Origin: JASUTC01 sp964604305
GTDB taxonomy: Bacteria > Thermotogota > Thermotogae > MWEM01
Reading direction: 5' to 3'
NCBI GenBank assembly: GCA_964604305.1
Contig: CAZRYM010000003.1
Coordinates: 1 to 64,000, forward strand
Length of the DNA: 64,000 nt
The translations under genes and the position numbers were made by a program. The notes beneath the pieces were generated by a model. The model searched no databases, was not told where the DNA came from, and worked only from the letters and a program-made list of their open reading frames with translations. Below, piece after piece: positions 43,868 through 53,348 of this stretch. Positions within the stretch are counted from its first letter, which is position 1. Each line of letters begins with the position of its first letter.

Positions 43868-44788
43868 ATGTTAGAGACCATACTGGAAGTTAAGAACCTG
43901 AAAAAGTATTATCCTACAGTTAAAGCGGTTGATGATATCAGTTTTAGTATTGAGAAAGGAACTGTTTTTACATTATTAGGTCCTAATGGAGCAGGTAAAA
44001 CGACAACGTTGGAAATAATCGAAGGAATAAAAAAATCAGATGATGGGAAAATCATATTTTTTGGAGAGGAAATGAAACACGTTTCAGAAGAAGCCAAACA
44101 GAAGATCGGTGTTTCACTGCAATCCACAAATTTCATACCTCATTTAAAGGTGAAAGAGGTTTTTGAACTTTTTGCCTCATTTTTTAAAAAGAATATCCCT
44201 GTTGAGGAGGTTATAGGGTTTGTTTCTTTGGAAGAAAAGAGAACAGATCTAGTTGAAAAACTATCAGGTGGCCAAAAGCAAAGAGTTGCCATTGGATGTG
44301 CACTAATCAACGATCCCGATATGGTCTTTTTGGACGAACCTACCACAGGGCTTGATCCACAAGCCAGGAGAAACATTTGGGGTATAATTGAACACCTGAG
44401 AAATAAGGGTAAAACTGTATTTTTAACCACACATTACATGGAAGAAGCGCAGAAATTATCTGATATGGTTTGTATCATGGATCACGGTAAGATTATTGCT
44501 ATCGATACTCCTGCCGGTCACATAAAAAAATTGGGAGAACTAAATTATGTTGAGTTTGCTGGTGATTTAGAGACATCAGACGTAGAGGAAATGAACTCAT
44601 GGGATGTTGAGGAAGTGGAAATTGAAGGGGAAAAGGTTATCATACCGACAAAATCACTACACCAGGTGCTTGAAAAACTCCTTTCGTGGGCAAAAAGTAA
44701 AGATTTTGATCTAAATGATATCAGTGTCAGACAGCCAAATCTTGAAGATGTCTTCCTCTCTCTTACCGGAAGGAGGCTAAGAGACTGA
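43868..44788 (+). CDS. ABC exporter ATP-binding protein
   Basis: 306 residues. Walker A GPNGAGKTTT, signature LSGGQKQR, Walker B VFLDEPTTGLDPQARR and H-loop LTTHYMEEA are all present. A C-terminal extension of about 80 residues, with VEEVEIEGEKV and the ending PNLEDVFLSLTGRRLRD, is typical of DrrA/NodI-type multidrug exporters. GGAGGTG precedes the ATG. Its stop overlaps the first permease ATG by one base. Confidence 0.94.
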   Translation: MLETILEVKNLKKYYPTVKAVDDISFSIEKGTVFTLLGPNGAGKTTTLEIIEGIKKSDDGKIIFFGEEMKHVSEEAKQKIGVSLQSTNFIPHLKVKEVFELFASFFKKNIPVEEVIGFVSLEEKRTDLVEKLSGGQKQRVAIGCALINDPDMVFLDEPTTGLDPQARRNIWGIIEHLRNKGKTVFLTTHYMEEAQKLSDMVCIMDHGKIIAIDTPAGHIKKLGELNYVEFAGDLETSDVEEMNSWDVEEVEIEGEKVIIPTKSLHQVLEKLLSWAKSKDFDLNDISVRQPNLEDVFLSLTGRRLRD

Positions 44789-45969
44789 TGAAGAATCAAC
44801 TGTTCATAAGTCTTCTTAAAAGTGGACTCAGGGAAAAGGAGACCATTTTTTGGATCTTACTCTTCCCGCTTATCATCTTTACTATAATGGTTCTCATCTT
44901 TTCTAATATGACCGGTGAGGATCTTAATTTTAAGATGGCAGTTATTGATAATTCAGGTACAGGTATGGGGAGTTCAATCATTAATCAGGTTTTTGAGGGA
45001 ATTAGTCAACCACAATCTCCTGGAGATGATCCCCTTTATTCCATTGTGGATGTTAAAAATAAAGAAGAAGCACTTATACTTCTAAAGGAACAACATATCG
45101 ATATCATTGTTGAGATACCTGAAGATTTTAATCAAAAATTTAGTCAGGTTATCTTCTTTTCAAAAATTTCGTCTATCTCTGCTGAAGACAAACCCCATAT
45201 TAATGTTGAAAGAGTACCCATGAGAAATCTGTCAAAATTAGCCGCTGATATCATGGAACAGATTTTAGCAGAAGTTAATCTTGAAGCTGCAAAAAGGATG
45301 AATGTAACTATTCCGGAAGCCAGTGTTGCTACTGACATTGTTGGACAGACACAGGAGTTTAATTATGCCGATTACTTTTTTGCCGGTATTTTGATCATGG
45401 GATTTTTCAGTACAGGTTTTTTTAATATGGGCATCAATATGACCTACTTTAGAAAAAAAGGTATTTTCAAACGCTTAGCCTGTACACCGATTAAAAACAG
45501 CACACTTATAAATGCTACTATCCTTTCAAATCTTGTTTTTATGCTCATGTCATTTTTAGTTTTACTGATTTATGCGAAATTATTTTATAAAGTGACTTGG
45601 GCTATCTTTTATCCGGAATCCATTCTATTTATGCTTATCAGCGCCATTCTTTCCCTCGCATTCGGGATTTTTCTTGGTTCGGTTTCAAAGACACCCAATT
45701 CTGCTTCGGGGTTGGCAAACCTCTTATTCTTTCCCATGCAGTTTTTAGGGGGACTGTACTTTCCTGTTTTTGACTTGTCTCCAGCCGTAAGATGGTTTGT
45801 CTATATCAACCCTATTACATATCTAGCAGCCGGAATAAGACAGTCCATGGGTCTTATGGATGCCCCATTGCCTTATTTTACATTGTTTTTAGTTCCGATC
45901 ATTTGGATCGTTGTGCTTTTGTTGATATCTGTCAAAATATTTAAATGGGATGGGGGAGAGATCGCATGA
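44788..45969 (+). CDS. ABC-2 type permease
   Basis: 393 residues. N-terminal membrane helix (LLFPLIIFTIMVLIFS), a large extracytoplasmic region of about 160 residues, then five C-terminal helices with FRKKGIFKRLACTPIKNS, the conserved permease loop contacting the ATPase. The family is ABC2_membrane, DrrB-like. It pairs with a second permease of the same form to make a heterodimeric exporter. The substrate (drug, lipid or peptide) is unknown. Confidence 0.88.
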   Translation: MKNQLFISLLKSGLREKETIFWILLFPLIIFTIMVLIFSNMTGEDLNFKMAVIDNSGTGMGSSIINQVFEGISQPQSPGDDPLYSIVDVKNKEEALILLKEQHIDIIVEIPEDFNQKFSQVIFFSKISSISAEDKPHINVERVPMRNLSKLAADIMEQILAEVNLEAAKRMNVTIPEASVATDIVGQTQEFNYADYFFAGILIMGFFSTGFFNMGINMTYFRKKGIFKRLACTPIKNSTLINATILSNLVFMLMSFLVLLIYAKLFYKVTWAIFYPESILFMLISAILSLAFGIFLGSVSKTPNSASGLANLLFFPMQFLGGLYFPVFDLSPAVRWFVYINPITYLAAGIRQSMGLMDAPLPYFTLFLVPIIWIVVLLLISVKIFKWDGGEIA

Positions 45970-47081
45970 AAATTACTTTAGGTATTCTAAAAGCACTTAT
46001 TAAAAGCAGGATCAGGGATAAGGAAGCTCTATTCTGGACGTTGGCTTTTCCCCTAATGTTTTTGGTCATATTTGGCCTTGCCTTTGGAGGTAGTTCTACT
46101 TCGTCCGTGTCATCAGAAGATGAAGAAATGCGGTATGCCATATACTTGAGTGAGGAAATTGATGATGAGACTGAATCGAATATTATTAAAACTTCTGAAA
46201 GTATGGGTCTCAAACCCCTTCTCGTATATTCGGTATCGAATTTAAAGGATAGTGTAGAGAAAGCTTATGATGGTGTGGAATTTGGTATTTCTCTCACTGA
46301 TAACGAGGGGGTCTGGGAAGTTCATGCCTATTTTAATGCCGGTGCTATGAACAAAATGCAGTTTTATCAGTCGATTGTTAGCAATTTTGTGACTGAGTTT
46401 AGAAAAACCACAGCCGGTTTTGAAAATATTATTACTGTGAAAACGGTTGACCGTGAATTTACTGTGGAACCTGTTACAAACACCGGTTATATCCTTTCGG
46501 GCGTTATTGCCGTTTCCATTTCTCTATCTGGAATAACGGCATTAATCATTAGTTTTGGATATTACAGAAAACAAGACATCATAAAACGATTAATCGCCAC
46601 GCCCTTAAAGGGGTCGCAATTTTTAGCCGCAGATATCATTAACAATTTATTGGTATCTATCGTTACAATTCTAATTATTATGTTATTCGCACGCCTGTTG
46701 TTTCAGGTGACGTTTAACATGAATATATTGTATTTTATCATCACCTATTTTTCTTCTATGTTCTTAATGATGGGTTTGGGAGGGCTTTTTTTATTACTTT
46801 TCAGAGAACCAAATGCCGCAATGAATGCGGCAAATGTGTTTTCAACCATCATGATGTTTTTTGCGGGGGTCTATTTCCCATTAGAGCTGATGCCAAAGTG
46901 GTTACAAAGATTTGGTTACATGTTACCCATGACGTACGTTGCCGAGAATCTAAGATTTTCTTTAGGTCAGGATTATATGCAACTATCAAGATTTTGGACC
47001 ATCAATATAGTCTTTATCATTATAGCCGGAATAGCAATACCGTTGATGGGAAAAACCATATTCAAATTGGAACAACAATAA
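45966..47081 (+). CDS. Second ABC-2 type permease
   Basis: 371 residues with the same layout as the preceding protein: helix 1 (LAFPLMFLVIFGLAFGG), an extracytoplasmic segment, then a C-terminal bundle with YRKQDIIKRLIATPLKGSQFLA and MLPMTYVAENLRFSLG. ATG 45966 overlaps the previous stop by four bases and has GGGGGAGAG upstream; the frame extends to 45945 inside the other gene. The two permeases share the start pattern (R)xxEAxFWxLxFPLxxL, which suggests an old duplication. Confidence 0.88.
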   Translation: MKITLGILKALIKSRIRDKEALFWTLAFPLMFLVIFGLAFGGSSTSSVSSEDEEMRYAIYLSEEIDDETESNIIKTSESMGLKPLLVYSVSNLKDSVEKAYDGVEFGISLTDNEGVWEVHAYFNAGAMNKMQFYQSIVSNFVTEFRKTTAGFENIITVKTVDREFTVEPVTNTGYILSGVIAVSISLSGITALIISFGYYRKQDIIKRLIATPLKGSQFLAADIINNLLVSIVTILIIMLFARLLFQVTFNMNILYFIITYFSSMFLMMGLGGLFLLLFREPNAAMNAANVFSTIMMFFAGVYFPLELMPKWLQRFGYMLPMTYVAENLRFSLGQDYMQLSRFWTINIVFIIIAGIAIPLMGKTIFKLEQQ

Positions 47082-47092
47082 CTCTGTAAAAC

Positions 47093-47121
47093 TTGTTTTT
47101 TAAAGGAAAATGCTGCATAAT
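47093..47121 (+). promoter_or_regulatory. Promoter for the DAK2-DegV fusion gene
   Basis: TTGTTT (47093-47098), 17-bp spacer, CATAAT (47116-47121). About 110 bases of leader follow without an obvious hairpin. Confidence 0.45.
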
Positions 47122-47230
47122 GAAATATCAATAATTAAGTAGTTCAAATACGTCTATTATTTTGTATACCAACACTAACAGACTTAAAATTGATTTTAAA
47201 CAGCATAGACTTTTAAAAAAGGAGATGTTT

Positions 47231-49018
47231 ATGAATAAGATCAAATTCGATGGTTATAGCTTTTACGATATTTTCACTTCAGGTGCTCTAACTTTGTTAG
47301 GCCATCAGGAGGAATTAAATAAAATAAATGTATTTCCCGTTGCTGATGGAGATACGGGTACTAACCTCGGATCCACTATGCGATCCATACTTGAAATGTC
47401 CAGAAGAGATGAATCCATATCTGAAGCGGCAAAATCAATAGCAGATGCAGCACTGATTGGTGCAAGAGGTAATTCCGGTGCAATATTTGCCCAATATTTT
47501 CATGGAATAAGAGAGTTTATCGGTGATAAAAAGAACTTGACCGTTGAGGAAATGATAGATGCCTTTGCCCATGCAGTAGAATATGCCTACAAAGCCGTAA
47601 TGGAACCCGTTGAAGGAACAATTCTGACAGTAATAAAGGTATGGTCTCGTACCATGTCAGATGAATTTGGGAAAATGCGCACTTTTATTGAGACATTTTT
47701 TAATGCTTATGATCGTTCACTTGAAGCATTAGACCATACAAAAGAACAACTTGATATTCTGAAAAGGTCAAATGTCGTTGATGCGGGAGGAAAAGGCTTT
47801 TTAATTTTCCTGGAGGGGATCAGAAGTTATTTACAAACCGGCAAAAAGCCTAAAATAGAAACAATCCCCGATAATGTGGATGGGATTGGTTATGAAGAGA
47901 CCCATAATTTTGATGAAACCATTACCAATCGATATTGCACTGAAGCTCTATTGAATTTAGATGAAGAAAATGTGGAAAAGATAAAGGAGATAGCCGCTTC
48001 CTTTGGTGACTCAGTTGTTATCGCAAATAGTACAGAAAAAATGCGTGTTCACGTTCATACAGATAATCCTGCGGATTTCTTTTTCAAAATTAAAGATTAT
48101 GGAGATATTATTCAGCAAAAAGTAGACGATATGCAGATGCAATACCAGATCAGTAATCATCGAAAATACGATATTGCACTCGTTACTGATTCGTCTTGTG
48201 ATCTTCCGGAAGAAATTTTGGATAAGTATCAAATTCAGATGGTCCCATTGCAATTGAATTTCGGACCAACAGGTTATCTTGACAAAGTCACCATTAGACC
48301 CGAGCACTTTTACAAGATGCTGGCAAAAACTAAATTTTATCCAACCAGTTCCCAGCCTAATATCAGAACCTTTCAGAATTTATACTCCTTTTTAATGAGC
48401 CATTACGATAAGATGATTGCGATTCATATTTCATCTCGTCTAAGTGGCACGTTTAATCTAAGTCAAACAGCCGCCGAAAGATTTCTGATGAAAAATAAAA
48501 GTACGGCAGTCATCGATTCGAAACAAAATTCAGGGGCTCAAGCCCTAATTGTAGCGGAGACGGCTGAAATGATTGATAAAGGTATGGAATTTGAGGAGAT
48601 CGTGGATGAAATTAACAGAATCATTCCAAAATCTAAGATTTTAGTCAGTGTGAAGTCTTTGAATGGAATGGTGCGTGGCGGGAGGGTTAGTCCGATGAAA
48701 GGCATGATCGCCAAGCTGATTAACCTTAAACCGGTTATTTCCTTGGATCATGAGGGAAATTCAGAATTATATGGTAAGGGCTTTAGTGATAAGGGAAACA
48801 GAAAACTCATTTTTAAATTGTTTGAAGAGGCACAACAGAAACCCGGGATAAAGAGATATTGTATTACCCACGCCAACAATCTGAAAGAAGCAAAACTCTT
48901 CGAGGAAATCGCAACGAAAATAAGCGGTAAAAAGGCAGATTTCATTTACAACCTCTCTCCGGTTATTGGGGCACATTCAGGTACAGGCGCCGTCAGTCTT
49001 TCGTATATAACCAATTGA
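47231..49018 (+). CDS. Fused fatty-acid-kinase-like protein (DAK2/FakA plus DegV/FakB)
   Basis: About 595 residues. Residues 1-205 are a DhaL/DAK2 kinase domain with the metal- and ATP-binding loop NVFPVADGDTGTN and ALIGARGNSGAIFAQ. Residues 205-315 match the middle domain of FakA (NRYCTEALLNL, HVHTDNP, ending DDMQMQYQ). Residues 317-595 are a DegV/FakB fatty-acid-binding domain with VTDSSCDLPEE, SRLSGTF and VKSLNGMVRGGRVSP. In staphylococci FakA and FakB are separate proteins that phosphorylate fatty acids for lipid synthesis; here donor and acceptor are in one chain. ATG 47231 has AAAGGAG six bases upstream. Confidence 0.88.
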   Translation: MNKIKFDGYSFYDIFTSGALTLLGHQEELNKINVFPVADGDTGTNLGSTMRSILEMSRRDESISEAAKSIADAALIGARGNSGAIFAQYFHGIREFIGDKKNLTVEEMIDAFAHAVEYAYKAVMEPVEGTILTVIKVWSRTMSDEFGKMRTFIETFFNAYDRSLEALDHTKEQLDILKRSNVVDAGGKGFLIFLEGIRSYLQTGKKPKIETIPDNVDGIGYEETHNFDETITNRYCTEALLNLDEENVEKIKEIAASFGDSVVIANSTEKMRVHVHTDNPADFFFKIKDYGDIIQQKVDDMQMQYQISNHRKYDIALVTDSSCDLPEEILDKYQIQMVPLQLNFGPTGYLDKVTIRPEHFYKMLAKTKFYPTSSQPNIRTFQNLYSFLMSHYDKMIAIHISSRLSGTFNLSQTAAERFLMKNKSTAVIDSKQNSGAQALIVAETAEMIDKGMEFEEIVDEINRIIPKSKILVSVKSLNGMVRGGRVSPMKGMIAKLINLKPVISLDHEGNSELYGKGFSDKGNRKLIFKLFEEAQQKPGIKRYCITHANNLKEAKLFEEIATKISGKKADFIYNLSPVIGAHSGTGAVSLSYITN

Positions 49019-49028
49019 GGTGTTTGAG

Positions 49029-49799
49029 ATGATCTATCAGATTTTATTTTCTTTCATTTTTATTTGGGTTTATATGTCACTTGTTTATTTAATTGCCATA
49101 AAAAAAGATGATTTATCCATTATTGATATTGCTTATGGTCCTGGATTTGTTGTAGCGGGAATTGCTCAGATGTTTTTTGCAAAAGGGATAGGCTCTCATT
49201 TTATCTTGAGTTTTGTCCTGATTTCCTTTTGGGCTTTGAGGCTTGCTTTGCAAATTGGTGTTAGAAAAATCGGTAAAGGCGAAGATTACAGATATACAAA
49301 GATGCGAGAAGATTTTGGTAGCAAATGGAAATTGATAAGTTATATCAAAATTTTTCTCTTTCAAGGGTTGCTTATCTTAATTATTGAGTCTCCATTGTTC
49401 ATTACTTCATTAGAATCAGAAAAGACCCTCGGTATCTTGGCTTATATTGGTATTATACTTTGGATATGGGGTTTTTTTTGGGAAACCATTGGCGATATTC
49501 AAAAGTATAATTTCAAAAAGGCAGGCAATAAAGGTATCATTCAAACCGGTTTATGGAGATACACTCGACATCCTAATTATTTCGGTGAGATTACCATGTG
49601 GTGGGCCATTTTTCTGATTGTATTAGAAGTGCCATTTGGATGGCTTGGAATCATAAGCCCTATATTGATTACCACCTTACTCATTACTTTCAGTGGCATC
49701 CCCTTACTGGAGAAAAAATACGAGGATGATCCTGAGTTTATGCGATACAAAAAGAAGACCAGTGTTTTAATTCCGTGGTTTCCAAAGAAAGGAGAATGA
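49029..49799 (+). CDS. DUF1295 / isoprenylcysteine-methyltransferase-like membrane protein
   Basis: About 256 residues with six or seven predicted helices. The motif GLWRYTRHPNYFGEI and the C-terminal LLEKKYEDDPEFMRYKKKTSVLIPW identify the DUF1295 family, related to steroid 5-alpha-reductases and the ICMT-type methyltransferase fold. The exact reaction is unknown. ATG 49029 has GAGGTG six bases upstream and follows the fusion gene by ten bases, so it belongs to the same transcript. Confidence 0.82.
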   Translation: MIYQILFSFIFIWVYMSLVYLIAIKKDDLSIIDIAYGPGFVVAGIAQMFFAKGIGSHFILSFVLISFWALRLALQIGVRKIGKGEDYRYTKMREDFGSKWKLISYIKIFLFQGLLILIIESPLFITSLESEKTLGILAYIGIILWIWGFFWETIGDIQKYNFKKAGNKGIIQTGLWRYTRHPNYFGEITMWWAIFLIVLEVPFGWLGIISPILITTLLITFSGIPLLEKKYEDDPEFMRYKKKTSVLIPWFPKKGE

Positions 49800-49801
49800 T
49801 C

Positions 49802-50281
49802 ATGAATTCAATATATGATATTAAATTTGACGATGCTTTTGGATTTGAAAGAGATTTGTCAGAGTATGAAGGTAAGGTAATGATGATAGTAAACACTGCC
49901 AGTAAATGTGGTTTTACACCACAATATGATGGACTTGAAAAACTTTACGAGCAGTATAAAGAGCGGGGATTTGTCGTGTTGGGATTTCCCTGTAATCAGT
50001 TTAAAAATCAGGAGCCCGGTTCAAATGAAGAAATACAAGAGTTTTGCAAGGTCAACTATGGTGTGACATTCCCGGTTTTTGCAAAAGTTGATGTAAACGG
50101 GAAGGACACTCACCCTCTCTTTGAACATCTCAAAGAAAAAGCAAGAGGCTTGGGAGGAACAAAGGCGGTTAAGTGGAATTTCACCAAATTTCTTGTAGAT
50201 CGTGAGGGTAATGTAGTGAAGCGATTCGCCCCTTCCACACCTCCTGAAAAATGTGTGGATGATATTGAAAAGTTTCTTTGA
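49802..50281 (+). CDS. Glutathione peroxidase family (thiol peroxidase)
   Basis: 159 residues. The peroxidatic Cys36 is in NTASKCGFTPQY, with the tetrad partners Gln in FPCNQF and Trp-Asn in VKWNFTKF. It carries Cys rather than Sec, as bacterial members do, and probably uses thioredoxin as reductant. ATG 49802 has AAAGGAG seven bases upstream. It is packed between the DUF1295 and DUF389 genes and likely co-transcribed; protection of membrane lipids from peroxides is a plausible shared theme but is inference. Confidence 0.93.
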   Translation: MNSIYDIKFDDAFGFERDLSEYEGKVMMIVNTASKCGFTPQYDGLEKLYEQYKERGFVVLGFPCNQFKNQEPGSNEEIQEFCKVNYGVTFPVFAKVDVNGKDTHPLFEHLKEKARGLGGTKAVKWNFTKFLVDREGNVVKRFAPSTPPEKCVDDIEKFL

Positions 50282-50303
50282 GTAAGAGAAGGGTGATCAA
50301 CAT

Positions 50304-51320
50304 ATGCCACTTCGTTTGATAGAGGCGTTTTATGAGGGTGAACAGGGAGATTTGGCCAATCAAATCCGAGAGGATTTGGGAATTGAGAATATTCAAGAAT
50401 ACACCATCGGAGACAAATGTATGCTTAGAATATTGATTAATTCCAAAGATTCACAAAAATTGATTGACGTTCTTGAAACCCGTTTAAAGAATGAAAAGGA
50501 TTTTGGTATAGTCATCATTCCTGCGGAGGGTTCTGTTCCAAAATTAGAAGAGCCTGAACAAGGTGATGAGGATAAACAACAAGAAGAAGTCCCGGTATGG
50601 AAACAACCTTTTCGTAAGGGAACCAATATAAGTCGAGAGGAACTCTATACAGATATTTCGGATACAGTCTCGCTTTCGCCAATTCAACTGATCATGGTAA
50701 TTTTATCGGCAATTGTGGCTGCTATTGCTTTGGTCAGAGACAGTTCCATTGTTTTAATCGGTGCTATGGTTATTGCTCCGATGTTGGGTCCAAATGTGGC
50801 CATGTCTTTTTCAATTTGCCTGGGAGACTACGAACTTTTATGGAAGTCACTTAAAGCCAATCTGTTGAGAATATTTGCTGCTTTTATCTTTTCATTAATA
50901 TTAGGCTTGTTTATTGATTTGTCTTCGTTGAGCACTGAAATTCTCAATCGAACCGTATTGCATTTTTCAGATATTCTTTTGGCTTTATCTGCAGGTATTG
51001 CCGCTGCACTTTCATACACTACTGCTATTTCTGAGGGATTTATAGGTGTTATGGTTGCAGTGGCATTGATACCGCCATTAACCGCTTCCGGTTTATTATT
51101 TTCTTCGGGTTATTTTGAATACGGGGTATCTGCTTTTTTGCTTTTTGTGCTGAATATCGTTTGTATTAATTTTGCCTCTATGATCACCTTTTTCCTGCAA
51201 GGGGTTCGACCAAAAAAATGGTGGGAGCAGGAAAAGGCTAATGGAGCCCTCAAAAAGGCCTTTTTACTTTGGGGAATCATGTTGGCAATCCTGGCGTTAA
51301 TCGTAATCTTTTTTTTCTGA
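50304..51320 (+). CDS. DUF389 / TIGR00341 family membrane protein
   Basis: 338 residues. The N-terminal 110 residues are a soluble domain (MPLRLIEAFYEGEQGDLANQIRED), followed by six helices with LIGAMVIAPMLGPNVAMSFS, LSYTTAISEGFIGVMVAVALIPPLTASGLL and the short cytoplasmic end. The family function is unknown. The gene ends one base from the stop of the convergent GH13 gene, without an obvious terminator. Confidence 0.88.
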   Translation: MPLRLIEAFYEGEQGDLANQIREDLGIENIQEYTIGDKCMLRILINSKDSQKLIDVLETRLKNEKDFGIVIIPAEGSVPKLEEPEQGDEDKQQEEVPVWKQPFRKGTNISREELYTDISDTVSLSPIQLIMVILSAIVAAIALVRDSSIVLIGAMVIAPMLGPNVAMSFSICLGDYELLWKSLKANLLRIFAAFIFSLILGLFIDLSSLSTEILNRTVLHFSDILLALSAGIAAALSYTTAISEGFIGVMVAVALIPPLTASGLLFSSGYFEYGVSAFLLFVLNIVCINFASMITFFLQGVRPKKWWEQEKANGALKKAFLLWGIMLAILALIVIFFF

Positions 51321-51321
51321 T

Positions 51322-52662
51322 CTATTTCTTTCTGATAATAATTGAACCCCAATTGGGATGTAATTTCATAGTCATTTTACCTTGGTTAAAATCAGGTTTT
51401 TCCATGTTTAGGACGTCTTCCTGAAGATCATCTTCCAAATGAAAATGATATAAAAATTCATCGTTTGACGCATTAATACCTACATATGCAATTTCGTTTT
51501 CCGTTTCTCTTTTAAAGATAAAATGATTGTGATCTAAATAAATTTGAGAGTAATCACCGTTGTTCAAACTTTTATAGGTCATTCTAAGATCATTTAACTT
51601 TTTTATGAGAGTCGGTAGATCATTGAAATCCGTTTCTCTTTTGATTTTCTCCAGATCAAAAACCGGACGTAACTCAATATCACTGTACTGTGTTCTTTTT
51701 CCCTCTATAGCCCATTCGCTTCCATAGTATACTGATGGAATACCCGGTATTGTATAGAGTAAAATATGTAAAGGGAAAAGATCAACGGTGTTGGTTAATT
51801 TGCTCCTAATCCTGTCTACATCGTGGTTGTCGAGGAAGTTATACAGGTGTTCTTGTTTATAGATACCATTAGATCCAAATTGTCTATTGATTGAATAGGC
51901 AATTTCAAAGAAGTTTCTATCATTAAAGCTTGAAAAAAGGCCTTTATAACACTCATAATTCGTTACAGAGTGTAGTTTAGCATGATTTATCCATCTATTG
52001 TAATCTCCATGAATAATTTCTCCCATCAACCAAAAGTCATCTTTAACATCCTCTGTGAAAGATCTTAGATTTTTCAGAAAATCTAAATCAAGACAGTCAG
52101 CAGCATCCAGTCTTAAACCATCAATCACAAATTCATCAATCCAAAATTTGATGGCTTGAAACAGGTGATTTTGTACATCATCCGATTTCAGATTAAGCTT
52201 AACTAATTCTTCGTGGTTTTCCCATGTGTTATAAGAAAAACCATCGTGATGATTGTTCTCTGACATAAAATTAAGGCCTTCAAACCAATCAATATATTGA
52301 GACTGTTCCTTTTTTTCCATAATATCCTTGAATGCAAAGAAATTTCTTCCAACATGATTGAATACCCCATCCAGTATTACTTTTATGCCTTTATTATGAG
52401 CTTGCTGTGCCAATATTTTTAAATCGTGATTGGTACCCAATCTTCTGTCCACCTGAAAATAGTCAGTAGTATCATATCCATGACTATCAGATTCAAAAAC
52501 CGGCCCAAGATATAATCCTCTGAACCCTAATTGTTGTATATAATCAAGATGTTCAGTAATCTTTTGCAACGGATTTTCTGATTTCCCAATCAAATCCCCA
52601 CAAAAACCCAAGGGATAGATGTGATAAAAAGGGGTTTTCTTATACCATTTTGTTTGTGTCAT
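51322..52662 (-). CDS. GH13 alpha-amylase-family glycosidase under TetR control
   Basis: 446 residues, no signal peptide, so an intracellular alpha-glucan hydrolase. Conserved regions: LDGVFNHVG (region I), GLRLDAADCL (nucleophile Asp), LMGEIIHGD (acid/base Glu) and NFLDNHDVDRI (transition-state Asp). It lacks an N-terminal starch-binding domain, which sets it apart from neopullulanase-type enzymes. Substrate is probably a maltodextrin. Its own promoter carries the same operator as the adjacent tetR gene. GGAGGC lies close upstream of the ATG. Confidence 0.9.
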   Translation of the reverse strand: MTQTKWYKKTPFYHIYPLGFCGDLIGKSENPLQKITEHLDYIQQLGFRGLYLGPVFESDSHGYDTTDYFQVDRRLGTNHDLKILAQQAHNKGIKVILDGVFNHVGRNFFAFKDIMEKKEQSQYIDWFEGLNFMSENNHHDGFSYNTWENHEELVKLNLKSDDVQNHLFQAIKFWIDEFVIDGLRLDAADCLDLDFLKNLRSFTEDVKDDFWLMGEIIHGDYNRWINHAKLHSVTNYECYKGLFSSFNDRNFFEIAYSINRQFGSNGIYKQEHLYNFLDNHDVDRIRSKLTNTVDLFPLHILLYTIPGIPSVYYGSEWAIEGKRTQYSDIELRPVFDLEKIKRETDFNDLPTLIKKLNDLRMTYKSLNNGDYSQIYLDHNHFIFKRETENEIAYVGINASNDEFLYHFHLEDDLQEDVLNMEKPDFNQGKMTMKLHPNWGSIIIRKK

Positions 52663-52679
52663 TTTGCCTCCTTGCTGTT

Positions 52680-52708
52680 TTTATACCTATCGGTATAGTC
52701 AGTGTAAA
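52680..52708 (-). promoter_or_regulatory. GH13 promoter with operator in the spacer
   Basis: Minus-strand TTTACA (52708-52703), 17-bp spacer, TATAAA (52685-52680). The operator TATACC-TATC-GGTATA occupies 52682-52697, overlapping spacer and -10. It matches the operator at the upstream tetR promoter. Confidence 0.75.
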
Positions 52709-52713
52709 AAAAT

Positions 52714-53280
52714 TTATGAGTAAATTCCGTGCATAAACTGATGTGAAGCTGAAAATACTTGATCGTCATCCAATTCGACTTCTTCATTCATCCACATCCC
52801 GATATAACTGTTGATAAATCCGAGAAAAGTTATTGCGTTTCGCTTTTCTTTCCTTTTCATATTTCCGTGGTCTTCTGAAGCAAGTTTGAAAAGCTGTTCA
52901 AGCATAAGATACTGTTCTTTCATATACTTTTGAGATATTTTCGAAAATTGGCTTTGTGGCGGGGCGAAATATAAGTTTAACAATAGTCGGTAAAAATATC
53001 TGTTATTTGCTGCAAATTTAAAATATGCCCTGACTGTTTTATTAATCGTAAGGGGTAAATCTCCACTATATTGGGCAGCATTCGATATAATTTTTACAAG
53101 CCTTTTGGAGTACTCGGTCATTATCTCTGTCAGTAGACCTGTTTTACTTCCAAAATAATGGTAAAGGGTTGGCTTGGTTATACCCGAAGCTTCGCAAATT
53201 TGCTGAACACCTATATTCTCATATCCTTTCATCGCAAAAGCTTCCAGTGCTTTTTCCATAATCGTTTCATTTGTACTCAT
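52714..53280 (-). CDS. TetR-family regulator with operator TATACC-N4-GGTATA
   Basis: 188 residues. Helix-turn-helix: IMEKALEAFAMKGYENIGVQQICEASGITKPTLYHYFGSKTGLL, a textbook TetR head. The C-terminal domain is a helical ligand and dimer domain. ATG 53280 has GGTGAT upstream; the frame extends to 53334 across its own promoter and was rejected. Identical operator half-sites in its promoter and in that of the downstream GH13 gene suggest it represses both. The inducer is unknown; a sugar would be reasonable but is unproven. Confidence 0.9.
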   Translation of the reverse strand: MSTNETIMEKALEAFAMKGYENIGVQQICEASGITKPTLYHYFGSKTGLLTEIMTEYSKRLVKIISNAAQYSGDLPLTINKTVRAYFKFAANNRYFYRLLLNLYFAPPQSQFSKISQKYMKEQYLMLEQLFKLASEDHGNMKRKEKRNAITFLGFINSYIGMWMNEEVELDDDQVFSASHQFMHGIYS

Positions 53281-53295
53281 TTCATCACCAAGGAG

Positions 53296-53324
53296 AGTAT
53301 ACCATACGGTATAATCAAAGTCAA
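53296..53324 (-). promoter_or_regulatory. tetR promoter with operator in the spacer
   Basis: Minus-strand TTGACT (53324-53319), 17-bp spacer, TATACT (53301-53296) with extended TGG. The operator TATACC-ATAC-GGTATA spans 53298-53313. Confidence 0.8.
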
Positions 53325-53348
53325 GGGTTTTCACTTTTTGGGATGAAA

